NCBI RefSeq assembly: GCF_003048875.2
Contig: NZ_CP049264.1
Coordinates: forward strand, 1,178,001 to 1,242,000
Direction of reading: 5' to 3'
Length of the DNA: 64,000 nucleotides
Source of the DNA: Campylobacter concisus
GTDB lineage: Bacteria > Campylobacterota > Campylobacteria > Campylobacterales > Campylobacteraceae
Both the position numbers and the translations under genes were made by a program. This document shows, piece by piece, positions 1-8,307 of the stretch. A model generated the notes under the pieces. That model was not told the origin of the DNA, searched no databases, and saw nothing but the letters and a program-made list of their open reading frames with translations. Position 1 is the first letter of the stretch, and every line of letters starts with the position of its first letter.

Positions 1-296
1 ACCTCAGCCTCAAAATAAGGCTCTCCCACATGCAAACCACACCTTGTTTGGCAGCTACCACAAACCTTAAGCATCGCGCCACCAGCGTATAGCTCTTTTA
101 GCATCTCCACTAGATCAATGTCGTAGTTTTCTGGCTTTTTGGTGCTATTTCGAGCAAGATCGACTGCGTCGTTCATGAGAAAGATCCTAACATCTTCGCC
201 CTTTTCTTTTAGCGCTCTAGCCAGCCTTAGTGCGTTGTAAGCGTTGTCCGTGCCGTTATATGGCTGATTTGTAAGTATAAATAGAAATTTTTTCAT
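1..296 (-). CDS. DsrE/DsrF-like family protein (C-terminus beyond window)
   Basis: The gene starts at the ATG complementary to 294-296 and runs off the left edge, so only the first 98 residues are seen. It begins MKKFLFILTNQPYNGTDNAY, followed by a helix rich in Ala and Arg and a strand VRIFLMNDAV, which is the alpha/beta pattern of small DsrE-fold sulfur-relay proteins. A cysteine cluster CGSCQTRCG lies near residues 79-87; conserved cysteines here are usual for the family. The substrate cannot be told from sequence. No sulfur-oxidation genes are visible beside it. I am confident of the fold and unsure of the role. Confidence 0.8.
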   Translation of the reverse strand, partial: MKKFLFILTNQPYNGTDNAYNALRLARALKEKGEDVRIFLMNDAVDLARNSTKKPENYDIDLVEMLKELYAGGAMLKVCGSCQTRCGLHVGEPYFEAE

Positions 297-369
297 CTCT
301 TATCCTTTTGCTAAAAATGTAGTGCAAACTGGGCAAATTTTAGCCAAGCTAGGTAAAAAGGGGATAAAT

Positions 370-969
370 TTATCTAAAAAGTAAGAGCACACCGATCGTG
401 CAGACGATAATGGCGGTGCAAATTTCAAGTAGTCTTAGGTGCGTTTGTAAAAATTTCTTTAGCATAGCTCCGCCAAGTGCGTAGATATTTAGCGCGCAAA
501 ACTCGATGAAAACGAGCGTTACGGTGATAACACACATGCGAGTGAGGCTAAATGGATCGTCTTTATCCAAAAATGTAGGCAGCAAGGCTGAGAAAAATAT
601 CCACGCCTTTGGGTTTGAGACGCTAACGATGAGGCCATTTATAAACATCTGCTTTTTGCTTGGCAAATTTGAGACCTTTGTGATGCTAAGCTCGCCCTTG
701 CCAAAAAAGAGCATCACGCCAAGATAGAGCATATAAAGGCCTGCGATGATATTTAGCGCCTTAAATGCGTATTCAAAATGATGCAGCACCGCGCCCACGC
801 CAAGCATGCAGCTAAACGAGACAAAAGCAATCGCTAAAAGCTGCCCAGCCATCACGAAAAACGAGTGCTTGTAGCCAAAGCTCATACCAACGCTCATCGC
901 GTAGGTCATATTGATGCCTGGCATCAGAGAGATAGGCGCAAGGGTGATAAAAAATAGCAAGAAATTCAT
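370..969 (-). CDS. LysE family amino-acid exporter
   Basis: This 199-residue protein is almost wholly hydrophobic, with about six membrane segments, the usual size and topology of LysE/RhtB exporters. Near the N-terminus it carries the family signature around MPGINMTYAMSVGMSFG (residues 16-32), where a Pro-Gly pair precedes the second helix. Members export amino acids or related metabolites by proton exchange in the inner membrane. The substrate is not predictable. It is transcribed alone, with about 70 bp before the DsrE gene and 285 bp of unassigned AT-rich DNA upstream. Confidence 0.85.
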   Translation of the reverse strand: MNFLLFFITLAPISLMPGINMTYAMSVGMSFGYKHSFFVMAGQLLAIAFVSFSCMLGVGAVLHHFEYAFKALNIIAGLYMLYLGVMLFFGKGELSITKVSNLPSKKQMFINGLIVSVSNPKAWIFFSALLPTFLDKDDPFSLTRMCVITVTLVFIEFCALNIYALGGAMLKKFLQTHLRLLEICTAIIVCTIGVLLLFR

Positions 970-1255
970 GAGATGCCTTGAAATTTTAATGAAATGCTAA
1001 ATCAAAATCTATAAATTTATGATAAAAGAAGGCTTTATTAGTAAATTTAACCTGCTTTTGGACGTGAGAAATTTGACTTTTGGCGCTAGGGATATAAATT
1101 TAATGAATTTAGCGCAAAAACAATGGCAATTTTATATCTGTTTCGCAGCCTAGATAGCAAATTTGCCAAGTATGTTTTTATATAAATTTAATTGCCTTTA
1201 AAACTAGCTAAATTTAGAGCAAAATAGCTCACGCTTTATCTGTAAATTTTAAAAT

Positions 1256-1747
1256 TTAGGCTATTACTGTTATCACGCCAAGCCCATTGCTAGCGGCATT
1301 TTGATAAAAATTTAAAAGCCCAGCAAAGTGCTCTTTTAAACTCGCCCTTATATCTTCAAATTCGCTCACGCTCCCAAAGATATCAGGATATGTCTTTGAG
1401 CTAGCAAATTCTTTTAAATTTATCTTTGCTAAAAGCGCGTCGATATCAACATTTTTCAACGTCTCAGCCACCTCTTTTACATCCGTGGCATTTGTGTAAG
1501 AGATCATCTCGCTTAGCTCTTCGTTTAAGGCACTTCGTCCAAAAATAGCCCAGCTAAAAGGCTCATTTGAGTTAAAAATGTCGCCAGTCTTAAGGCTCTC
1601 AGAGAAATTTCTACCAGTTAGCATCTTACACATCGCGTCCCACATCTTGTCCATATCGTATTCGTCCAAAAGTTCACCGCCACCGCCATTTTTGATCTTT
1701 TCTATATCATCTTGCGAGTAAGCGTAGTAGTGCGCGCTAATCCCCAT
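1256..1747 (-). CDS. YfbM-like (DUF1877) protein
   Basis: The 163-residue protein begins MGISAHYYAYSQDDIEKI and has a WDAMCKMLTG segment near residue 36, resembling the YfbM/DUF1877 family: small cytoplasmic proteins that start MGI.A.Y...., contain a W.A.H..LTG motif and have no known function. In this copy the His of that motif is Cys. There is no signal peptide or membrane segment. It is a single gene, and the terminator of the upstream asparaginase transcript ends about 30 bp before its start. The family assignment is by pattern only. Confidence 0.6.
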   Translation of the reverse strand: MGISAHYYAYSQDDIEKIKNGGGGELLDEYDMDKMWDAMCKMLTGRNFSESLKTGDIFNSNEPFSWAIFGRSALNEELSEMISYTNATDVKEVAETLKNVDIDALLAKINLKEFASSKTYPDIFGSVSEFEDIRASLKEHFAGLLNFYQNAASNGLGVITVIA

Positions 1748-1774
1748 TTTAGAGCCTTAAATTTAATGTGAATT

Positions 1775-1816
1775 TTAAAAAAGAGAGGGCGGAGCTATAA
1801 ATTTAATAGTTCCGCC
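1775..1816 (-). terminator. Rho-independent terminator of the asparaginase transcript
   Basis: An 11-bp stem with one G-U pair (1788-1798 with 1806-1816) encloses a 7-base loop. Read on the minus strand it is followed by a run of six T (complement of 1776-1782). It lies about 110 bp past the asparaginase stop codon, in the right orientation to end that transcript. Confidence 0.7.
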
Positions 1817-1918
1817 ACGAGCGGATATCGTGAGATGATTTTAAATGTTGCACATAATTTTTCTACCAAATGAGAAAAATCAAAGCTCACTTAAAAGCAC
1901 TCGCGATATCTCCGCTAA
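1817..1918 (-). other. Candidate structured RNA or structured 3' UTR after asparaginase
   Basis: On the minus strand, nine bases after the asparaginase stop, AGCGGAGATATCGCGAG (1902-1918) can pair with CTCACGATATCCGCT (1820-1834), with a 2-base bulge and one mismatch. Inside lie further complementary pieces: GTGAG with CTCAC, and TTTTTCT with AGAAAAA around an 8-base loop. The element leads directly into the terminator at 1775-1816. This could be a 3' UTR-derived small RNA or an mRNA-stabilising structure. Pairing was judged by eye and no RNA family was recognised. Confidence 0.4.
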
Positions 1919-1926
1919 GATTAAGC

Positions 1927-2988
<1,062 letters not shown>

Positions 2989-3058
2989 TTAAAATTTGCT
3001 AGAGCATTATAACGTCATATATTTAAAAAATTTATTAATTTTTAAAATTTATATTTAT

Positions 3059-3394
3059 TTAAAAAATTCTTATCAAAAGCATATAAATTCCAGTTGAAAC
3101 GACTATGCTAAAAAGGGCATTTTTAAATTTCAAATGCACCAAAATAGCCGTAAAAACCGCCACTATCTCGCTTAAGCCGTATGGAAACTCGCTAAATTTC
3201 GTATCTTTTAGCCCGTAGCAGACCAAAACGACCATTATCATCATGCCCATATGCTTTTCAATGGCGTCTAAATAAGGGTTTGGCTTATAGTTTCTTAACG
3301 CATAAAACGGCGTCGCCCTCGTTATAAAAGTAGCTAAGGCACTTAAAAGCACAGCCACAAAAAGCACCATCTCACTTGAGCTTACACTTATCAA
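3059..3394 (-). CDS. azlD: AzlD-family branched-chain amino-acid exporter subunit
   Basis: AzlD is the small partner of AzlC; together they form an inner-membrane exporter of branched-chain amino acids (BrnFE-like). This 111-residue protein has about four hydrophobic helices and the family-typical segment LATFITRATPFYAL near residues 20-33. Its start overlaps the end of azlC by 4 bp (ATGA type), so the two are translationally coupled. Since azlC seems frameshifted near its N-terminus, this subunit may lack a working partner. Confidence 0.85.
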   Translation of the reverse strand: MISVSSSEMVLFVAVLLSALATFITRATPFYALRNYKPNPYLDAIEKHMGMMIMVVLVCYGLKDTKFSEFPYGLSEIVAVFTAILVHLKFKNALFSIVVSTGIYMLLIRIF

Positions 3395-4052
3395 ATTTTA
3401 TCCTTAAACAACAGTAAAAATACAAAACAAAGCGCCATCGAGCCAACAAGCACAAATTTAGCTGGAAAGAGGCTCACTCCAAGCACTCCAAAAAAGACCG
3501 CCGCAAAGAGCACGCGGTAGTTTTTATCATTTTTAAACATCTCGATGACGACTACTGTAAAAAGCGCTGTTAAGCTAAACTCAAGTCCCCTTGTATCAGC
3601 CTTGATGAAGTCACCAAGTATCGCTCCAAGAAGCGTCCCGGCCGCCCAGTAAGACCAAGAAAGCAAATTTAGCCAGGTAAAGACAAAGCTTCGATCACTA
3701 GCCTCTTTTAGCCCCAAATTTTTAAATATTGCAAAGGTCTCATCTGTTAGCAAAGCGATGTTTAAGAGCCTAAATTTGATCCCGCTATACTCTTTTAAAA
3801 GTGAAATTCCATAAAAAGTGTGACGCAAATTTACTAGGTAGCTCACAATAAAGACCTCAACGTAGCTCGTGCCAACACTAAAGAGCGAAAGCATCATAAA
3901 CTGCGCTGCTCCGCCATATCCAAGCATGCTAAGTGCCACAGCGATAAATGCACTAACTCCCATGCTTTTAGCCAAAATGCCAAAGGCGATGCCAAGGGGA
4001 AAAAGCCCATAAAGATAGGAATGGATAGTTTAAAAACGTAGTTAAATGTCAA
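3391..4052 (-). pseudogene. azlC: AzlC-family exporter subunit, frameshifted near the N-terminus
   Basis: The long open part (3391-3975, 194 residues) has AzlC features such as YGGAAQFMML and about five hydrophobic helices, but lacks the conserved N-terminal helix. That helix is encoded upstream in two frames. From a TTG at 4050-4052 with an AAGG ribosome site six bases before it, one frame reads TFNYVFKLSIPIFMGFFP; the next residues, LGIAFGILAKSMGVS, lie in the frame of the main ORF. The join falls at a GGGG-AAAAA run (3996-4004, plus strand) and needs one extra base. Restored, the protein would be 220 residues, normal for AzlC. A sequencing error, true loss of function, or translation from the internal TTG at 3973-3975 all remain possible. 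Confidence 0.7.
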
Positions 4053-4201
4053 ATTTTACCTTCATAAAAAGCCAAAATATTAGCAAAAATTTAAAAATTT
4101 AAATTTAAAGAGACGTTTTTGCTTTTATAAATTTAACTGCTTACTCGCATTTTAAAACTAAATTTTATAAAATAACAACAAAATTTATAAAGAAAATTTC
4201 T

Positions 4202-5161
4202 ATGAAAAATATAATTTTACTAATATTTTTAACACTAAATTTAATAGCCTTAACAACAAATCCAAAGATAAAAATCCCTCAAGCAAATAGCTGTAATATC
4301 GAGGATAACTGCATTGATTTTAGCCGCAGATACAGCGACGATGAGTATAAAAGGCTATTTGGAATTTACAAAAGTGAGTGCGAGCTTAAAAATTTAGACG
4401 CATGCATCTATCTGGCTGAGTTTTACAAAAGCGGACTTGGCGTAAAAAAAGACGCGACAAAATCACTAGAAATTCTTAACAAAACTTGCGATGAGAGCAA
4501 TAAATTTGCCTGCCACAACCTTGGTGTTGAGTATCAAGAGATGAAAGATCACAAAAAGGCTTTAGAAGCTTTTAAAAAAGGCTGCGATCTAGCTTTTATA
4601 CAAAGCTGTTTTAACATCGCAGTTTTATATAATAACGGCGGCGGCGTAAAAAGAGACTATAAAAAGGCTGCTAAAATTTACAAAAAAGTTTGCGAGCAAA
4701 ATTTCTATGAAGGATGCTACAATCTAGCCGTTTTATACCACAACACCACTGGCGTAAAGCGCAACTACAAAGAAGCGATAAAGCTTTACAAAAAGGCTTG
4801 TGATAGCGACTTTAGCATCTCTTGCTACAACCTAGCGAGCTTATATCAAGAGCAAAAAGAGTATGAAAAGGCTAGCAAGCTCTATTTTAAAGCTTGCAAG
4901 CTTGACTTTGCCGATGCTTGTAATAACCTAGCCAGCCTTTATGACGACGCACTTGGCGTAGAAAAAGACGATGAAGTGGCATTTAGATACTACAACAAAG
5001 CGTGCAGGCTAGATAGCGCAAGTGGGTGCAAACATCTTGCATACTTTTACTATCATGGCATAGGCACAAAAAAGGATAAAAAGCTGGCAGAAAAAGGGCT
5101 TAAAAAAGCTTGCAAGCTAGGCCTTAAAGAGGCTTGCGAGATAGTTAGAGATTTTCACTAA
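4202..5161 (+). CDS. Secreted Sel1-repeat (SLR) cysteine-rich protein
   Basis: The 319-residue protein starts with a hydrophobic export signal (residues 1-20) and is then built of about seven Sel1-like repeats of roughly 36 residues. The repeated pattern is A..YKKAC......CYNLA.LY..G.GVK.D, with a Cys pair in each unit, as in Helicobacter cysteine-rich proteins (Hcp), where the pair forms a disulfide. Such proteins are solenoid scaffolds in the periplasm or outside the cell. The partner is unknown. It is the first of three tandem SLR genes. A leader of AT-rich DNA precedes it. Confidence 0.85.
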   Translation: MKNIILLIFLTLNLIALTTNPKIKIPQANSCNIEDNCIDFSRRYSDDEYKRLFGIYKSECELKNLDACIYLAEFYKSGLGVKKDATKSLEILNKTCDESNKFACHNLGVEYQEMKDHKKALEAFKKGCDLAFIQSCFNIAVLYNNGGGVKRDYKKAAKIYKKVCEQNFYEGCYNLAVLYHNTTGVKRNYKEAIKLYKKACDSDFSISCYNLASLYQEQKEYEKASKLYFKACKLDFADACNNLASLYDDALGVEKDDEVAFRYYNKACRLDSASGCKHLAYFYYHGIGTKKDKKLAEKGLKKACKLGLKEACEIVRDFH

Positions 5162-5170
5162 AGAGCGTTT

Positions 5171-5611
5171 ATGAAAAATTTGATTTTGTTTTTATCCCTC
5201 ATTATGCTTTTAAATGCAAAAAATTTAAACGAGATGTGCCAAAGCGAGGGCGATATAAGAGCAAATTTAACGAGCTGTTACAAGGCTGCTGTAAAATTTT
5301 ATAACTCATCAAGCGATGATAAAGATTTTAAAAAGCTAAAAGAGATATTTTTACTAGCTTGCGAAAGTGATATGAAAGAGGGTTGTTACAGCGCTGCGCT
5401 CATCTATATAAATGGCTACAACGACGTGAGTAGCGAGCTTAATCAAACTATCATAGTAAATAGATACGCAAGATTTTTAAACTACGCACTTTTAGATAAC
5501 GGCAAAAAAGAGGACAAAACGACTGCCAAAAGCTACTTTCAAAGATCATGCGAGCTAGGCTTTAGAAAGGGCTGCGATATGAGAAATTTATTAGAGAAGC
5601 TTGGGTATTAA
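5171..5611 (+). CDS. Small Sel1-repeat-like secreted protein
   Basis: This 146-residue protein has a signal peptide (MKNLILFLSLIMLLNAK, cleavage near residue 16) and Cys-containing helical pairs like its neighbours: LACESDMKEGCYSAALIY near residue 68 and RSCELGFRKGCDM near residue 127. The segment between has lost the regular repeat spacing, so only about two Sel1 units can be made out. It begins 9 bp after the preceding SLR gene and is probably cotranscribed with it. It may be a shortened paralogue. Confidence 0.75.
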   Translation: MKNLILFLSLIMLLNAKNLNEMCQSEGDIRANLTSCYKAAVKFYNSSSDDKDFKKLKEIFLLACESDMKEGCYSAALIYINGYNDVSSELNQTIIVNRYARFLNYALLDNGKKEDKTTAKSYFQRSCELGFRKGCDMRNLLEKLGY

Positions 5612-5678
5612 ATTTGATATTTACTATAAATTTAAAGCTTTTTATCTAAACTTATTTAATTTTTTAAAAAGGCAGGCA

Positions 5679-6422
5679 ATGAAAAAGATCGTTTTATTAT
5701 TAACCTCTGCGGTGCTTTTGTGGGGCGCAAATTTAGAACATAAAGAGCTTGAGTCTAGGTGCGAAAACAAAGAGGCTAAAAGCTGCTTTGAACTTGGTAA
5801 TAAATTTGAGGAGAGCAAAAACTACCAAAAAGCGGGCGAGTTTTACAAAAAAGCTTGCGAGCTAAAACACGCAGGCGCTTGCAGTAGCGTGGGCATGCTC
5901 TACGACATGGATTACATAAAAGATGTAAATAACAAAAATACAGCCAAATTTTACCAAAAGGGCTGCGAGCTAAACGACGGCTTTGGATGCGCTAGACTTG
6001 GCTTTGTCTATACGCTAGATAAAAACTATCAAAAGTCAAAAGAGCTATTTTTAAGAGCTTGCGAGCTAAAAGATGGCGACGGATACTACGGACTTGGGCT
6101 TTTATACTATGACGGAAATGGCGTAGAGCAAGATGCCAAAAAGGCAAAAGAGCTCTTTGAAAAAAGCTGCGATCTGGGTCATGCTGCTGGCTGCAATAGC
6201 CTTGGTATGATGCTTTATAGCGGAAAATACGTAGAAAAAGATCAAAAAAGAGCTAGCAAACTCTTCACAAAAGCTTGCGAAATGGACTTTGGCGATGGTT
6301 GTCACAACCTTGGGGTTATCTATTTTGAAGCAAAAGGCGATAAAAATTTAGCCAAAAAATACTTTGGCAAGTCCTGCGAGCTAGGCAACGACGAAGACTG
6401 CCAAATTTACAATGCTCTATAA
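5679..6422 (+). CDS. Secreted Sel1-repeat (SLR) cysteine-rich protein
   Basis: I take the ATG at 5679, preceded by GGCAGG, because it begins a good signal peptide (MKKIVLLLTSAVLLWGANL); a reading frame open further upstream overlaps the previous gene and adds a non-signal sequence. The mature part of the 247-residue product has about six Sel1-like repeats with paired cysteines, for example KKACELKHAGACSSVGMLY. It is third in the SLR cluster, about 67 bp after the second gene. Function is unknown; Hcp-like proteins are exported and act in host or envelope interactions. Confidence 0.83.
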   Translation: MKKIVLLLTSAVLLWGANLEHKELESRCENKEAKSCFELGNKFEESKNYQKAGEFYKKACELKHAGACSSVGMLYDMDYIKDVNNKNTAKFYQKGCELNDGFGCARLGFVYTLDKNYQKSKELFLRACELKDGDGYYGLGLLYYDGNGVEQDAKKAKELFEKSCDLGHAAGCNSLGMMLYSGKYVEKDQKRASKLFTKACEMDFGDGCHNLGVIYFEAKGDKNLAKKYFGKSCELGNDEDCQIYNAL

Positions 6423-6424
6423 AT

Positions 6425-6538
6425 TTAATGCACCTGACTTTTGGGACCCTTGCCCTTTGGGGTCTTATGTGAAAAGTAAAAAACATCAAGCGTAAAAGCA
6501 ACGAGTATAAGTCCAACAATAGCCAAAGTCGCGTCCAT
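6425..6538 (-). CDS. 37-residue single-helix membrane peptide downstream of flgG
   Basis: A short ORF reads MDATLAIVGLILVAFTLDVF then a basic tail YFSHKTPKGKGPKSQVH. It has one hydrophobic helix (about residues 4-22) and a Lys-rich C-terminus. A strong ribosome site, AAAAGGTAGGTAAT directly before the ATG, overlaps the flgG stop codon, so it is probably translated from the flgG transcript. The convergent SLR gene ends 2 bp away. I recognise no family. The good ribosome site and sensible membrane peptide make it likely real. Confidence 0.55.
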   Translation of the reverse strand: MDATLAIVGLILVAFTLDVFYFSHKTPKGKGPKSQVH

Positions 6539-6543
6539 ATTAC

Positions 6544-7332
6544 CTACCTTTTAAGTCCATTTACTATCTCTAACATCGAATCACTCGTAGTTATCGCCTT
6601 TGAGTTCGCCTCGTATGCGCGCTGACCAGTGATAAGATCAGTCATCTCTTCAACTAGCTGCACGTTACTCATCTCGACAAAGCCTTGTCTAATGGTGCCA
6701 AGTCCGTCAAGGCCTGCTACACCTACCACCACATCGCCGCTAGCGCTTGTTTGAAGGTAGTTATTATCACCCATCGAGTGAAGACCGGCTGGGTTTATGA
6801 AATTTGCTAGCTCGATCTGACCTATCTGAGCCATGTCGGTTTCGCCAGCTTGAAGCACTGAGACGGTGCCATCTGTGCCTATTGAAATTTGCGTCGCATT
6901 TGCAGGGACAGTGATCTGCGGGATGAGCTGATAGCCGTCACTATTTACGATCGTGCCGTTTGCGTCAAGCTTAAATGCGCCGTTTCTAGTGTAAGCCGTC
7001 GTGCCATCAGGGAGTTGAATTTGAAAAAAACCGTTGCCAGCTATTACCATATCTAGGTTGTTGCTAGTCTCTTTAAAATAGCCCTGAGAGAAAATTTTAT
7101 TTATCGCTGTTGGGCGCACGCCAAGGCCTACTTCGATGCCTGTCGGGCTTGTAGTAGTTTGGCTAGTAGCCGTGCCTGCGTACTCCATGACTTGATACAT
7201 AAGATCAGCAAATTCAGCTCTATTTTTCTTATATCCATAGGTATTTACGTTTGCGATGTTGTGTGAGGTTACGTCTATCTGCGTCTGCTCGGCAATCATG
7301 CCAGTGGCCGCAGTGTAAAGTGATCTCATCAT
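6544..7332 (-). CDS. flgG: Flagellar distal rod protein FlgG
   Basis: FlgG forms the distal rod of the flagellar basal body. The 262-residue protein has the N-terminal D0 signature of rod and hook proteins (SLYTAATGM, SHNIANVNTYGYKKNR) and the matching C-terminal helix (GFVEMSNVQLVEEM, then ITGQRAYEANSKAI), used for polymerisation inside the rod. Length equals that of FlgG elsewhere. It follows flgF by 15 bp, so both are expected to be expressed from the sigma-54-type promoter at 8196-8213 as class 2 flagellar genes. Confidence 0.95.
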   Translation of the reverse strand: MMRSLYTAATGMIAEQTQIDVTSHNIANVNTYGYKKNRAEFADLMYQVMEYAGTATSQTTTSPTGIEVGLGVRPTAINKIFSQGYFKETSNNLDMVIAGNGFFQIQLPDGTTAYTRNGAFKLDANGTIVNSDGYQLIPQITVPANATQISIGTDGTVSVLQAGETDMAQIGQIELANFINPAGLHSMGDNNYLQTSASGDVVVGVAGLDGLGTIRQGFVEMSNVQLVEEMTDLITGQRAYEANSKAITTSDSMLEIVNGLKR

Positions 7333-7347
7333 AGTTTTATCCTTTTA

Positions 7348-8157
7348 TTAAGCTTTTAGGGCTAGTTTTTGAACAGCATCTTGGTTAAGGTCAGTCATGT
7401 GGCTTGTCATAACCTTTTGATACATATCAACTAAGCGCTGGGTTTCTATTAGACCCACCATTTCTAAGACTGGATTTACGTTTGACATCTGAGCGTAGCC
7501 TTGCATCACGCTGTCAGCCTCGTCAAGCTCGGTTATATCGTCAAAATTTCTACTCTCAAAGAGATTATCGCCGACCTTTTTTAGATCCCTTATCTCTCTT
7601 GGCTGAGCGATGTAAAATTTAGAAAATTGATTGTTGTTTGAGTATAAATTTCCATTTTTATCAGCAGTTAGCACCTCGCCTTGTGGCACTTGGATGCCTC
7701 TTTGACCTGGATTTTGCGCTTCATAGCCACTTGGTAGCACCCTGTAACCCTCTTTTGTGACGATGTAGCCGTCTGCGTCAAGGCTAAAAGAGCCATTTTT
7801 GCTTAGTTTTACGCCATTTGGAGTATCGACTAAGAAAAAGGCATCGTCTCTTTTTATCGCAAAGTCAAGCGTGTTTGAGCTGTATTTAAAGCCGCCAGCG
7901 CTAAAGTCGGTGTATTCTTCGCTCACTTGTGGCACACGATCAAGCGTTCTATTTAGAAATTTAGCTCCGTCTTTTGTGTGATTTTTAAGCGGAAGCTCAT
8001 CTTGCGTCTCTTTAAAAATTCTCGCAAAGTCGCCGATAACTACGTCGTTTCGCTTGTAGCCGATCGTATTTACATTTGCAAGGTTGTTTGAGATGACATT
8101 TAGTCTGTTAAACTGCGTTATCATGCCAGCAGTGGCTTGATAATAACCATTTTGCAT
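7348..8157 (-). CDS. flgF: Flagellar proximal rod protein FlgF (flgG2)
   Basis: This 269-residue rod protein has the same terminal signatures as FlgG (MQNGYYQATAGM, ISNNLANVNTIGYKRND; C-terminal GYAQMSNVNPVLEMVGL). It is the paralogue called flgG2 in C. jejuni and corresponds to FlgF, a proximal rod subunit. The middle domain differs from FlgG, with many charged residues. It is the first gene of the flgF-flgG unit and is preceded at 8196-8213 by a clear sigma-54 promoter. Divergent from rpoD. Confidence 0.9.
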   Translation of the reverse strand: MQNGYYQATAGMITQFNRLNVISNNLANVNTIGYKRNDVVIGDFARIFKETQDELPLKNHTKDGAKFLNRTLDRVPQVSEEYTDFSAGGFKYSSNTLDFAIKRDDAFFLVDTPNGVKLSKNGSFSLDADGYIVTKEGYRVLPSGYEAQNPGQRGIQVPQGEVLTADKNGNLYSNNNQFSKFYIAQPREIRDLKKVGDNLFESRNFDDITELDEADSVMQGYAQMSNVNPVLEMVGLIETQRLVDMYQKVMTSHMTDLNQDAVQKLALKA

Positions 8158-8195
8158 AAATTTTCCTAATCAAAATTTGATTTTTTAGAATCACT

Positions 8196-8213
8196 AAGCA
8201 ATCATCGTTCCAA
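8196..8213 (-). promoter_or_regulatory. Sigma-54 promoter for flgF-flgG
   Basis: The minus strand reads TTGGAACGATGATTGCTT, with the obligatory GG and GC elements separated by ten bases, as in sigma-54 promoters. It lies about 40 bp before the flgF start. RpoN control of rod genes is established in Campylobacter. Confidence 0.82.
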
Positions 8214-8242
8214 CTTTCTTTTTATACACTTTTAAAAAATTT

Positions 8243-8252
8243 TGGGTATAAT
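8243..8252 (+). promoter_or_regulatory. Extended -10 sigma-70 promoter of rpoD
   Basis: TGGGTATAAT is a consensus -10 hexamer (8247-8252) with a TG-type extension, 56 bp before the rpoD start. There is no clear -35 box, as is usual for Campylobacter housekeeping promoters. Confidence 0.65.
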
Positions 8253-8307
8253 CCACTTTCTTTTAACCAACACTTAAATCACAATGATACGATTTGAAAG
8301 GAAATTT

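Noticed and set aside
3996-4004. Phase-variable homopolymer tract in azlC
   Set aside because: GGGG-AAAAA is too short for the usual poly-G switches of Campylobacter; I saw no long G or C tract in the window.
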